A DNA stretch of 64,000 nt from Pseudomonas quebecensis (lineage in GTDB: Bacteria > Pseudomonadota > Gammaproteobacteria > Pseudomonadales > Pseudomonadaceae), in assembly GCF_026410085.1 (NCBI RefSeq), contig NZ_CP112866.1:4711001-4775000 (forward strand). The letters are read 5' to 3'. How positions within the stretch are numbered: the first letter of the stretch is position 1; the number at the start of each line of letters is the position of its first letter. Positions 1-11,329 of the stretch are shown one piece after another. The notes under the pieces were generated by a model. It was not told the origin of the DNA. It was given only the letters and a program-made list of their open reading frames with translations, and did not search any database. A program made the translations under genes and the position numbers.

Positions 1-3000
1 GATGCGCAACATGGTACTGGCAGCCGCCCAGCGAGCGCTGCATCCAGGTGTCGAGCAGGTCGAACACCAGCGGCGCATGCACCGGGATGGTCGGTTGCAG
101 GCAGTTGGCCGGTTGCCAGGCGCGATAACGCACACCCGCGACGAACTCACCGACACGACCAGTGGGTTGCAGCGGCACCGGGATGCCGTTGCAGGTCAGC
201 AGATAACGTTGTGGCGGCAGACCGGTGAGCTTCACCTGCAGGCGCTCCAGGGACGAATCCACATACCGCACCGTGCCGCCCGCCGCGCCCTCTTCGCCCA
301 GTACATGCCAGGGTTCCAGGGCCTGACGCAATTCCAACTCGATACCGCTGACGGCATAGTCGCCGACCTTGGGAAAACGAAACTCCAGGTGCGCGGCGAA
401 CCATTCGGCGCGCAACGGATACCCGGCGGCGTTGAGTTCGACGATCACGTCGGCAAAATCCTGCTCGATAAAGTGCGGCAACAGGAAGCGGTCATGCAGC
501 TCGGTGCCCCAGCGCGCCAGTTTGGCCGGTGCGTAGGGCTCACGCCAGAACCGCGCGACCAAGGCGCGCAACAGCAGTTGTTGGGTCAGACTCATGCGCG
601 CGTGGGGCGGCATTTCAAAGGCACGCAGCTCCAACAGCCCCAGGCGGCCGGTGGCGCCATCGGGGGAATAGAGTTTGTCGATGCAGAATTCGGCGCGGTG
701 GGTATTGCCCGTCACATCGATCAGCAGATTGCGCAGCAGGCGGTCGACCCGCCACGGCGGGCATTCCTCACCGGGTTCCGGCATTTGCGCAAAGGCGATT
801 TCCAACTCATACAGCGCATCGTTGCGCGCTTCATCCACACGGGGCGCCTGGGACGTGGGGCCGATAAACAGCCCGGAAAACAGGTAGGACAGCGACGGGT
901 GGTTATGCCAGTAACTGATCAGGCTGCGCAGCAGGTCCGGGCGGCGCAGAAACGGCGAATCCTTGGGCGTGGCGCCGCCAAGCACGAAGTGGTTACCGCC
1001 GCCGGTGCCGGTGTGGCGCCCGTCGATCATGAATTTCTCCGTGGTCAGTCGGGTTTGCCGTGCCTCTTCGTAGAGAAACTCGGTGCGTTCCACCAATTCG
1101 TCCCAGGTGGCGGACGGTTGCACGTTGACCTCGATCACGCCCGGGTCCGGCGTGACCCGCAAGTTGCTCAGCCGCGTATCGGCCGGTGGCTCATAGCCTT
1201 CCAGCAGCAGCGGGCAATGCAGCTCTTGCGCGGTTGCTTCAATGGCGGCGACCAGTTCCAGATAGTCTTCCACGCGCTCCAGCGGCGGCATGAACACGTA
1301 CAGCCGCCCTTCGCGAGCCTCGGCGCACAGCGCGGTGCGGGTCAGCCAGTCGGCGGACTCGTCCACCTGCGGCACACGTTCGTCGCTGGGGGCCGGCTCG
1401 GCATGGTTGTGCAACTGCGCATTGCCCGGCAGCTGCGGCAGGTCCTGGTTCGGGTCGGTGGGGTGCACAAACGGGTACTCCGCCGCCGTCACCCAGGGTT
1501 GCGACGCCAATGGCAGGCGGTAGCCCAGCGGTGAGTCCCCCGGCACCAGCCGGCAATGCGTGTCGCGCAGGTACCAGCGCCCGCTCTGCCAGCGGTCGTT
1601 GGCCGCCGTGCGCGCCAGCGGCAGCACATGGCCGATGACTTTATCCAGGCCCTGGCTGAACACTTTGCGCAGGCGCTCGCGTTCCAGTTCGTCGCTGAGC
1701 CGCGGGTCTTGGGCCGTGACGTTCTGCGGCAGTGCACCTTCGCGCCACAGGTAATAAAAATGCTCCTCGAAGGCCGGGAACACGAAACGCGCCGGCAACT
1801 TGAGGCGCTCAGCGACGCTGGCCAGGAAGCGCCCAGCCAACTCGTCATTGGCGCCGTAGTCCTGCTGCTCGTCGGCGATCAGCGCGCGGTTGTGCCAGAT
1901 CGGCACACCGTCGCGACGCCAGTAGCAATTGAGCGACCAACGCGGCAGTTGTTCGCCGGGGTACCACTTGCCCTGGCCGAAATGCACCAGGCCCTGGGGC
2001 GCGTAGTGCTGGCGCAGGCGCTGGAACAATTGGGCGGACAGGCGCCGCTTGTCCGGCCCCAGCGCGGCGGTGTTCCACTCGGCGCCGTCGGGGTCGTCGA
2101 TGGACACGAAGGTCGGCTCGCCGCCCATGGTCAGGCGCACGTCGTGCTTGAGCAGGTCGCCGTCGATCTGCCGACCCAGCGCCTGGATTGCACGCCACTG
2201 CTCGTCGGTGTAAGGCTTGGTAACGCGCGGCGCCTCCCAAATCCGCTCCACCGACATTTCATGAGTGAATTCGCACGCGCAGGGCTCCACCAGCCCACTG
2301 ATCGGTGCGGCAGAGGATGGATCGGGACTGCAGGCCAATGGGATATGCCCTTCACCGGCGAACAGACCGGAGGTGGCATCCAGGCCGATCCAGCCGGCAC
2401 CGGGCAGGTACACCTCACACCAGGCGTGCAGGTCGGTGAAGTCCACATCGGTGCCGGACGGGCCATCCAGGGCCTTGACGTCGGCGGTGAGCTGGATCAG
2501 GTAACCGGACACAAACCGCGCCGCCAGCCCCAGGTTGCGCAGTAATTGCACCAGCAGCCAGGCCGAATCGCGGCACGAGCCCGAGGCGTTTTCCAGGGTG
2601 AATTCCGGCGTCTGCACACCGGGTTCCATGCGGATCAGGTAACCGATGTCCGCCGCCAGGCGCTGATTGAGGCCCACCAGAAAGTCCACCGCCGGCAGTG
2701 GCGTGCGGTCGATCCCGGCCAGGTAGGCGGCGAACCTGGGCGTCAGCGGCAGCGTCTCCAGGTACGGCGCCAGCTCACGCTGCTCGTCGGCGGCGTAGGC
2801 AAAGGGGATGTGTTCAGCGTAGGGCTCGAGGAAAAAGTCGAACGGGTTGAACACCGCCATCTCGGCTACCAGGTCAACTTCAATGCGCAGTTCAGCGGTT
2901 TTTTCCGGAAACACCAGCCGCGCCAGGTAATTGCCTTGGGGATCTTGTTGCCAATTGATGAAGTGTTGCTCGGGCAGCACTTTCAGCGCGTAGGACAAAA

Positions 3001-3112
3001 TCCGCGTACGGCTGTGGGCCGCCGGACGCAAACGCACGATCTGCGGGCCGAGTTCGACAGCACGGTCGTAGCGGTAATGCGTAACGTGGTGCAACGCGAC
3101 ATGAATCGACAC
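1..3112 (-). CDS. Transglutaminase-like protein with DUF2126 domain (3' end cut off by window)
   Basis: The frame stays open from a GTG at 3112 to the window edge (1037 codons); family members are about 1100 residues, so only the C-terminal tail is missing. The GTG is chosen because AGGAGG (3118-3123) lies 5 nt upstream and the protein then begins SIHVALHHVTHYRYDR, the usual start. The order is an N-terminal transglutaminase-associated domain, a transglutaminase core with a Cys180/His229/Asp245 triad (SGSCRDS, LHAWCEVY, LDATSG), then DUF2126. Relatives usually sit with alpha-E and circularly permuted ATP-grasp genes, which would lie outside the window. The fold predicts a cysteine protease or transglutaminase; the substrate is unknown. 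A sigma-54-like promoter precedes it. Confidence 0.9.
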   Translation of the reverse strand, partial: MSIHVALHHVTHYRYDRAVELGPQIVRLRPAAHSRTRILSYALKVLPEQHFINWQQDPQGNYLARLVFPEKTAELRIEVDLVAEMAVFNPFDFFLEPYAEHIPFAYAADEQRELAPYLETLPLTPRFAAYLAGIDRTPLPAVDFLVGLNQRLAADIGYLIRMEPGVQTPEFTLENASGSCRDSAWLLVQLLRNLGLAARFVSGYLIQLTADVKALDGPSGTDVDFTDLHAWCEVYLPGAGWIGLDATSGLFAGEGHIPLACSPDPSSAAPISGLVEPCACEFTHEMSVERIWEAPRVTKPYTDEQWRAIQALGRQIDGDLLKHDVRLTMGGEPTFVSIDDPDGAEWNTAALGPDKRRLSAQLFQRLRQHYAPQGLVHFGQGKWYPGEQLPRWSLNCYWRRDGVPIWHNRALIADEQQDYGANDELAGRFLASVAERLKLPARFVFPAFEEHFYYLWREGALPQNVTAQDPRLSDELERERLRKVFSQGLDKVIGHVLPLARTAANDRWQSGRWYLRDTHCRLVPGDSPLGYRLPLASQPWVTAAEYPFVHPTDPNQDLPQLPGNAQLHNHAEPAPSDERVPQVDESADWLTRTALCAEAREGRLYVFMPPLERVEDYLELVAAIEATAQELHCPLLLEGYEPPADTRLSNLRVTPDPGVIEVNVQPSATWDELVERTEFLYEEARQTRLTTEKFMIDGRHTGTGGGNHFVLGGATPKDSPFLRRPDLLRSLISYWHNHPSLSYLFSGLFIGPTSQAPRVDEARNDALYELEIAFAQMPEPGEECPPWRVDRLLRNLLIDVTGNTHRAEFCIDKLYSPDGATGRLGLLELRAFEMPPHARMSLTQQLLLRALVARFWREPYAPAKLARWGTELHDRFLLPHFIEQDFADVIVELNAAGYPLRAEWFAAHLEFRFPKVGDYAVSGIELELRQALEPWHVLGEEGAAGGTVRYVDSSLERLQVKLTGLPPQRYLLTCNGIPVPLQPTGRVGEFVAGVRYRAWQPANCLQPTIPVHAPLVFDLLDTWMQRSLGGCQYHVAH

Positions 3113-3117
3113 GGCGG

Positions 3118-3123
3118 CCTCCT
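3118..3123 (-). promoter_or_regulatory. Shine-Dalgarno deciding a GTG start
   Basis: AGGAGG on the minus strand, 5 nt before the GTG at 3112. No in-frame ATG lies nearby; the ATG ten bases into the gene is out of frame. Confidence 0.75.
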
Positions 3124-3149
3124 GCGAGCCAGGGCATGGGCACAACGCG

Positions 3150-3166
3150 CGCAAGACTTATGCCAG
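3150..3166 (-). promoter_or_regulatory. Candidate sigma-54 (RpoN) promoter
   Basis: The minus strand reads CTGGCATAAGTCTTGCG. Against YTGGCACGRNNNTTGCW this matches 14 of 17 positions, including the invariant GG and GC with the correct 10-bp gap. Transcription would start near 3140 and give a leader of about 28 nt containing the AGGAGG ribosome site of the transglutaminase/DUF2126 gene. Confidence 0.6.
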
Positions 3167-3209
3167 GGCGGCGGTCATTGCGCTTTATCGTACGGCCCGG
3201 TGCAGTACA

Positions 3210-3257
3210 GCACCAAAACGGCGCCATCGTAGGGGGCAATGGTGCAAGCGTTGCACC
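3210..3257 (-). promoter_or_regulatory. Possible NtrC/enhancer-binding sites
   Basis: Two palindromic elements lie about 70-120 bp upstream of the predicted sigma-54 start. The first (3210-3224) is GCACC-N5-GGCGC, one mismatch from the NtrC pattern GCACC-N5-GGTGC. The second (3241-3257) is the perfect palindrome GGTGCAA-GCG-TTGCACC. The distance suits an activator-dependent promoter. Assignment to NtrC is inference. Confidence 0.4.
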
Positions 3258-3300
3258 TATTTGTGACGCGAGTACGCGAATGAAGGGCAAATCCAGCCAA

Positions 3301-3750
3301 TCAACGGGCTTTTCGCTGCGCAACGACGGCTTGGCGCAGACGACGTATTTCGAGGAGTCTGTGGCGCATTTCGCGGTGGCGCTTGCTGTTGAGCAGTAGC
3401 AACCCCAGCAACGGAAACAGCACTGCCGAGCCGTATACCAGCAAGTGAAGGTCGTATTGAATCATCGGCACGACGAATAACAGGCAGCACACCAGGTAGC
3501 CTGCCACCAGCCTGGTCGCCCAGGGATAGCCTCGAGCGATCATCACGTTGCCAAACACCAGCACCGCCACCAATACCAGGATCGCAGCCCCTGAATAGCT
3601 GGACTTGAGCGCGGGATCAACTCCGCGCAGGTACGTCACGCCCGCCATGGACACTGCGGCCGAGCCGGAAAAGATCGCCATGAACACGGTGCCAATGAAT
3701 ACGGGAAAATAACGCGCCAGGAAGCTGCCCATGTCGGGAAAGCCCTTCAT
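3301..3750 (-). CDS. Small four-helix membrane protein, possible partner of upstream gene
   Basis: 149 residues that I do not recognise as a named family. Four hydrophobic stretches (about residues 14-41, 53-70, 76-98, 105-121) are followed by a strongly basic tail rich in Arg and Lys, suggesting an inner-membrane protein with a cytoplasmic C-terminus. Its ATG overlaps the stop of the upstream gene as ATGA (3747-3750), so the two are probably translationally coupled and work together. A small membrane protein coupled to a larger protein with glycine-rich hydrophobic segments would fit an immunity protein for a pore-forming effector, but that is inference from context only. Confidence 0.7.
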   Translation of the reverse strand: MKGFPDMGSFLARYFPVFIGTVFMAIFSGSAAVSMAGVTYLRGVDPALKSSYSGAAILVLVAVLVFGNVMIARGYPWATRLVAGYLVCCLLFVVPMIQYDLHLLVYGSAVLFPLLGLLLLNSKRHREMRHRLLEIRRLRQAVVAQRKAR

Positions 3751-4679
3751 TCCGTCAGATCCTCGTACAGGCCGATCGCAATGGTTTCGGCCGAGCCCAC
3801 ATGGCCGGTTCGATAGCTGCCCCAGATCCCCAACAGCCCACCCAAGGCATCCTTGATCTGAGTCAGGGTGGCATGGCGGATTTCCGTGGAGCTGTAACTT
3901 TTGGTCAGCTTGCCGGCACGCTGCTGCAATTTGATCAACTTGGGTGTCAGGCTCGGGTCTCTCAGGCTGAGCAACTCCTTGGTCAACTTCTTACGCTCCT
4001 GGCGCGTCAGGCCTTTGAGCAACTCGTACCAGCTCTTGCCCAGTGCGGCGGCTTTCTTGGCCTTGAGCAGCCTGAACGTAGTCAGGGCGCCGGTGCCGAT
4101 GCCCACCAGCGAGGCGGCATCGAGGACCGGGGAAACGGCGCCATACCATTCGGCATCGTCCATACGGTCGTTGGCGTCAGGATCAAGCACTTCGTTGTAC
4201 GTGCGCGCCACGCCAAACCCGCACTGAGCACTGCTGGCCAATGCCGCCGTGACGCCGATGCCCACCACAAACGCACTGGCACCGGCGGTGAACGGTACAG
4301 CGACGCTGCCGCTGAACACCACAATCCAGCCAATCACCGCCGCGCCACAGGAAAGCCCCATATCGAACGCTTCCTTCTGGAGGCGACCTTCACGGGGGTC
4401 GGTCTTCACCTGCTCCACAAACTGTGCAGGCGAAATGTACTTCTGCGCCTCGCGCAAGATGATGCGCTTGGGCTTGATGCTGCAGATCGGCTTGAACTCG
4501 CGCAGGGTGACGACATTCAAGTCGGCGTCGATGTACACAACGCCAGCGCCGACGATGCCGGGGTCGGCATCAATGGCCGCGAACAGGCGTGGCAGGTTGA
4601 TCTGGCTTTCGATGCGCTGGCGGGCCATGAACTGGGAGCGGTTGGAGTCCATGCCGATGCCGGCCAGGGGGTTGCCCAT
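3747..4679 (-). CDS. Uncharacterised protein with glycine-rich hydrophobic segments
   Basis: 310 residues from an ATG at 4679, with AAGGA eight or so bases upstream; an upstream in-frame start at 4817 would run through the REP doublet and is rejected. The N-terminal third is soluble. Two glycine/alanine-rich hydrophobic stretches follow (starting around CGAAVIGWIVVFSGSV and GVTAALASSAQCGFG), and a third near VGIGTGALTTFRLL. The C-terminal third is Lys-rich with RQERKKLTKEL. There is no signal peptide or recognised catalytic motif. The pattern resembles membrane-inserting effectors, but no homology can be shown by eye. It is coupled by a 4-nt overlap to the membrane protein at 3301-3750. Confidence 0.75.
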   Translation of the reverse strand: MGNPLAGIGMDSNRSQFMARQRIESQINLPRLFAAIDADPGIVGAGVVYIDADLNVVTLREFKPICSIKPKRIILREAQKYISPAQFVEQVKTDPREGRLQKEAFDMGLSCGAAVIGWIVVFSGSVAVPFTAGASAFVVGIGVTAALASSAQCGFGVARTYNEVLDPDANDRMDDAEWYGAVSPVLDAASLVGIGTGALTTFRLLKAKKAAALGKSWYELLKGLTRQERKKLTKELLSLRDPSLTPKLIKLQQRAGKLTKSYSSTEIRHATLTQIKDALGGLLGIWGSYRTGHVGSAETIAIGLYEDLTE

Positions 4680-4716
4680 GAGGTGTTCTTCCTTGAAAGG
4701 TGGAGACTGGACTGAC

Positions 4717-4792
4717 GCTATCGGGGGCAAGCCCCCTCCCACAATTGGAGCGTGAACGCGATCAAGTGTGGGAGGGGCTTGCCCCCGATAGC
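4717..4792. repeat. REP doublet (paired inverted palindromes)
   Basis: Two REP copies in inverted orientation: the left arm (4717-4743) contains ATCGGGGGCAAGCCCCCTCC and the right arm (4767-4792) is its near-perfect reverse complement, separated by about 23 bp. This is the REPIN arrangement of P. fluorescens-group genomes. It separates the unknown gene pair from ygiQ. Confidence 0.9.
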
Positions 4793-4840
4793 GATTTAAT
4801 GAGCGCCACCTTACCAAACAGCCTCACCCCCGACCAGAAA

Positions 4841-4871
4841 GCAAAACGCCAGCACAAGGCTGGCGTTTTGC
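4841..4871 (-). terminator. Rho-independent terminator of ygiQ
   Basis: On the minus strand a 12-bp stem (CAAAACGCCAGC / GCTGGCGTTTTG) with a 5-nt loop ends in a short T run, 16 nt beyond the ygiQ stop. Confidence 0.8.
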
Positions 4872-4886
4872 ATTTTCAAACGACGA

Positions 4887-7190
<2,304 letters not shown>

Positions 7191-7396
7191 GACGGTGACC
7201 GGTGTTGAGATGAAAAATCGCGGGCGCGGAATATAGCACAAAATTTGACCAATTCCGACGACAGTGGTCGGCTTTTAAGTCCGGCCGTTTAGGATTCATT
7301 TTTGTCCCGGCGACGGGGGCTATTCCACTGACGACGATTCGAAAAGTTAATGGGTAGCCTGAGGCAGATCAACCACTGCCCTCCAGGATCGGATCT

Positions 7397-10300
7397 ATGC
7401 ACACCCTCTCGCCTCACCATGAATTCATCACATCTGAACTGCCCGCCTGGCTTCATCAGGCGCCGCCCGAAGTGCGCGCCGATTTTCGCGACAGCCTGCT
7501 CGGCAGCAACCAGGCCCGACATGACCTGCAGGCGCTTTTCAATACGCTGCAAAGCCCGGCGGCATTTGCCGCCCCCCTGCTGCGTGAAGCGCTGAAGACA
7601 TGGTTCTTCGGCATGCTGAAGGACGAAAACGCGCTGTTGGTGCGGGAATGGAAGCATCACCACCTGTTAGGCCTGATCAGAAACCACGAGAAAACCACCC
7701 GCCAAACACTGCTGGAAGCGGCCCTGCAAAACTTCGAAGCCGAGGAAGCCGCAGAGGACGGCATGGAAAAAGGCACCGGGCTTTACAACATCAACGATAA
7801 AGTCGAAACGCTTTCGCCTGCATCTCCCGCCACATTCGCCACTATGTGCCGCAGCCTCGACCTTGGGGCGCACTATCTCAAGCACATCAAAGATGTACTT
7901 GAGCCAACGGCCAACACCACGCGCACCGCCGCCCAAGTCCTCGCACTGTTCGATGCCTGTGAACGGCACGCCTTCGGCGTCGCCTTGCACATCGCCTACA
8001 TGCAGCGGCAATTCACTCCCCGACAATATCTGCAACTGCACAGCCTCCAGCGCACGGGCAATCACATGGACATTACGTGTGGCCACCTGACCCTCAATGG
8101 TGTTGTATTGCCCAATGTGCTGATCATTGAGGCATCGGCGATCTGTCTTCCGTTTATCCTCTACACTCCCCATGACCCCCTGGCGATCTTTCGCCAACAT
8201 GCCACCCAGGAAGACCTGCAGCACAGTCTCGCCGAGCGCCTGGAAGACAATACTTATCGGGTTTTCTTCAACCGCCTCGTGCCCTTGCAACACCAGCAAA
8301 CCCTGCTCGGCGTAACCCCTGCTTCGGTCACGGCCGGCAGGCAGCAGCGTGCCAGCCTGCAACAGCGGGTCAGCCTGACACCGATCCGCACACGCCTGTT
8401 CCTGGCCATGGCCAAGCGACGCATCGCGCAAATCAAGGGTGACGCCCGCATCCTGGCGGTCCCCACGGCCGACGCCGACCTGATGAGCCGGCAGAAACGC
8501 CTGCAGGGCTATATAGACTTGGGCAAATCACTGCTGTTCTTTGCCGCGTCGTTCATTCCGATTGTGGGTGAGGTGATGTTGGTGGTGGCGGCCGGTGAAC
8601 TGATTCATACCGTCTATAACGGGTTCGCCGCCTGGAGCCGGGGTGACAGCGACGAAGCCTTGAACGACTTTCTCGATGTAGCCGACAACATCGCCCTGGC
8701 GGCAGCCACCGCCGGTGCGATCAAAACCGCCGGCGTTGCCACCCGCCTGGTGAAAGTGCAAGTGCGCAACCAGGGCTGGCGGCTGTGGCACAGCGACATT
8801 GCCCCCTACCGTCACACAACGGCGCTGCCGGACAGCCTGGTGCCGGATCCCCAAGGTATGTACCAGCACGAGCAGCAACACTTTGTGAAGCTGGATGACC
8901 AGGCGTATGCCGTGGAACGCACCCCTGACGCCAAGCACTGGCAATTGTCGCACCCCAACGACCCTCAAGCGTATTCACCGCCCTTGTTGAGTAATGGTGT
9001 GGGCAACTGGCGCACCGCGCATGAATCACCGCACGACTGGAACGATCTCAAACTGATCAAGCGTATGGGCCCCGATGCCGCCAACCTCACACAGCCGGTC
9101 GTGGAACCTATTTTGCTGCTCAGCGGTGCCGATACCGGCGCACTGCGCCAGAGCCATCTGGACAACGTACGGCCGCCGCCCTTGCTGCGTGACACCGTCA
9201 AGCACTTCAATCTGGAACAAGAAATCAACGACTTCGACATTGACCGTGCAGAAGGCAAAAGCGTCACGCCGTACTCGCCCTTCATACAGTTTCATCTGGC
9301 GTGCGGACTGCCGGAGTGGCCCTCCAACTATGCGCTGAAGGTCGTTGACGAACAGCAGAGCGTTTTACTCAGTCACGGCACAGGCCCCAACGAAATCAAG
9401 GTACCCGCCTCGCGCTTCAGAAAGGGAGAGCTGTTGCATGTGCTGGAACAGCAAATGCCGCAGACACACTTCAATAAACTCATGCCGAAGCTCTATATCG
9501 ACTACCTCAGCAAAACAGAAAACCTGGCCATGCATCTTCAGGAGCAGGTGCCGCAGCAAAAGCAGCGGCTATTTTCCCTACTCATCCAATCGGGTGAAAA
9601 ACCACTCACTCCGGTTGAGGAGGACATACACGCAGTCATGCCTGAGCTGACGAAAAGCCATCGCGAAGAGATCGGGGCTACGCTCAATCATGACGAGCAG
9701 CAAAGCCTGCGCCAGAACCAGCGCCTGCCGCCGGAACAACAGTGGGAGGCCGAGCAATACCTCAAGTCGATACGCACAGCCAATGTGCAAAAAGGCATTT
9801 ACCTCGACTCGATGCAAACCCCTGAAAGCGTACCGCTGATCCTCCATGCCCTTGAGCAGACGCCGGGTTGGCCGGGATCGCGAAAAATAGAGGTATACGA
9901 TGCCAGTAACAGCGGGCCGTTGCTGGGCAGCATCGGCAGTGGCGAGGGCAGCGCACGACACATCCTGATCCGCCAGGGCGAACAGTACGCGGTTCAAAAC
10001 AGCCAGGGCACGCAACTGCAACCACCTGACACTCTGTTCAGCGCCTTGGAACACACGCTGTCCAAGGCTGAACTTGAAACGCTTCTGAGCCAGTCCGGGG
10101 CCGGTAGCCTGAAGCAGGCGATCCGCAAAAACAGCCTGACGTTGACGGCCAGGCAAACGTCTCACTACGCCAGGCTTTCAAGCCAGGCGATGGCCGACGC
10201 CCCAAGACGACCACTGAACCCGCAGTTCGCCGAAACGGCTCCGCCGGCGGGCATGACCGTGCGTACCGACGGTATCTACCAAACGCCTGCCCGTGCGGAC

Positions 10301-11329
10301 GGCAGCCATGACCATTACATCCTGGAGAGCGAAAAATACTACCGCGTCAAACCCGGTGGCGACGGCTGGCAGCTGGTCGATGCCCGCAGCCCATTCAGAG
10401 GCTACAAACCCTATGTACACAGAACCCCTGACGGCACTTGGGCGATCAATCCAGCCAAGGGCGGACTGCCGGGTGGCATGCAAAACTCGCAGGTCCCTTT
10501 GCTTATCAAAATGGAATCCAGTGACGGGTTTGAGTCGGCACGCTCATCCAGCGACTACGAGTCGGCCGAGGAAGGCACAGTGACGACGCGCTTCACACAA
10601 CAGGAACTGCGGCAGATGCGTTCCGATGGCAGCTATCAACACAGTCAGAATTATCGACGCATTTACGATCGGGCGAACAATGGCAGGTACCCGCTGCGTA
10701 ACCTCCTCGGCCAGCCGATGCGCATCCGAAGCCTGCAAACCCGCAGCAAGTCGCTCACGTCAAATGCAACATTTTCGAGCGACCTGATAAAGCCCTATAT
10801 TCGATGGGAAGGCTACGAACAGGTAGCACGGCTTTATGAAGATAAACTTGAAGTAACGCCCTTTACTGCCGCACATCAGAAGGCCCCTGAGGAGTCGGTG
10901 ATGATCGGCGAATCCACCGTGATCACCAGGAAGCCCATCAAAAAAGGCGAGACGCTCGGCGTCTATGGCGGGGAGCAAGTACCTGACGTTGTAGCGGGTT
11001 ATCGAAGGGATCCATATTTGTTGGATATCCGGGCGCCCACCTCGCCCCCAACCGCCGACGTGCCGAACCTGTCGGGGGATAACGTGCTTTCGAGGATCAA
11101 CACGATTTTCGAGTACGAGGCGGGTCAACCGATCAGACAAGCTGCGACGGGATACAACGTTGAAGTTGCACGGTTTACCGTAGAGACCCAAGTCGGCGAC
11201 GAGCCGCGGCAGGAGTTCGCATTGTCGGCATTTTTTGCCAGCGAGGATATTCCAGCCACCGCTGAGTTGCGCTGGAACTACCAATACAACGAAGCCACGA
11301 TCAACGCACTGTTCGGCCCGCTGGCCTGA
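7397..11329 (+). CDS. Dermonecrotic-toxin-like protein with C-terminal SET-like domain
   Basis: 1310 residues. The N-terminal part (start HEFITSELPAWLHQAPP, hydrophobic segment about 379-400 with FIPIVGEVMLVVAAGEL) matches the dermonecrotic toxin N-terminal type (DUF6543) common in Pseudomonas. A module beginning GMYQ (about 487) recurs near 959 (GIYQ), suggesting an internal duplication. An acidic/serine linker (about 1039-1062) leads to the C-terminus. There, TRKPIKKGETLGVYGGE (1177-1193), SRIN (1232-1235) and ELRWNYQYN (1290-1298) follow the order of SET methyltransferase motifs, with Tyr1295 at the catalytic tyrosine position. No signal peptide is seen. CCAGGAT upstream may serve as ribosome site. 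It ends 2 bp from convergent dnaB. A lysine-methylating toxin or effector is inference. Confidence 0.85.
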   Translation: MHTLSPHHEFITSELPAWLHQAPPEVRADFRDSLLGSNQARHDLQALFNTLQSPAAFAAPLLREALKTWFFGMLKDENALLVREWKHHHLLGLIRNHEKTTRQTLLEAALQNFEAEEAAEDGMEKGTGLYNINDKVETLSPASPATFATMCRSLDLGAHYLKHIKDVLEPTANTTRTAAQVLALFDACERHAFGVALHIAYMQRQFTPRQYLQLHSLQRTGNHMDITCGHLTLNGVVLPNVLIIEASAICLPFILYTPHDPLAIFRQHATQEDLQHSLAERLEDNTYRVFFNRLVPLQHQQTLLGVTPASVTAGRQQRASLQQRVSLTPIRTRLFLAMAKRRIAQIKGDARILAVPTADADLMSRQKRLQGYIDLGKSLLFFAASFIPIVGEVMLVVAAGELIHTVYNGFAAWSRGDSDEALNDFLDVADNIALAAATAGAIKTAGVATRLVKVQVRNQGWRLWHSDIAPYRHTTALPDSLVPDPQGMYQHEQQHFVKLDDQAYAVERTPDAKHWQLSHPNDPQAYSPPLLSNGVGNWRTAHESPHDWNDLKLIKRMGPDAANLTQPVVEPILLLSGADTGALRQSHLDNVRPPPLLRDTVKHFNLEQEINDFDIDRAEGKSVTPYSPFIQFHLACGLPEWPSNYALKVVDEQQSVLLSHGTGPNEIKVPASRFRKGELLHVLEQQMPQTHFNKLMPKLYIDYLSKTENLAMHLQEQVPQQKQRLFSLLIQSGEKPLTPVEEDIHAVMPELTKSHREEIGATLNHDEQQSLRQNQRLPPEQQWEAEQYLKSIRTANVQKGIYLDSMQTPESVPLILHALEQTPGWPGSRKIEVYDASNSGPLLGSIGSGEGSARHILIRQGEQYAVQNSQGTQLQPPDTLFSALEHTLSKAELETLLSQSGAGSLKQAIRKNSLTLTARQTSHYARLSSQAMADAPRRPLNPQFAETAPPAGMTVRTDGIYQTPARADGSHDHYILESEKYYRVKPGGDGWQLVDARSPFRGYKPYVHRTPDGTWAINPAKGGLPGGMQNSQVPLLIKMESSDGFESARSSSDYESAEEGTVTTRFTQQELRQMRSDGSYQHSQNYRRIYDRANNGRYPLRNLLGQPMRIRSLQTRSKSLTSNATFSSDLIKPYIRWEGYEQVARLYEDKLEVTPFTAAHQKAPEESVMIGESTVITRKPIKKGETLGVYGGEQVPDVVAGYRRDPYLLDIRAPTSPPTADVPNLSGDNVLSRINTIFEYEAGQPIRQAATGYNVEVARFTVETQVGDEPRQEFALSAFFASEDIPATAELRWNYQYNEATINALFGPLA

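Noticed and set aside
2..3232. Three consecutive plus-strand open frames
   Set aside because: All lie opposite the transglutaminase/DUF2126 gene, whose minus-strand frame is open without stops and has a visible catalytic triad.
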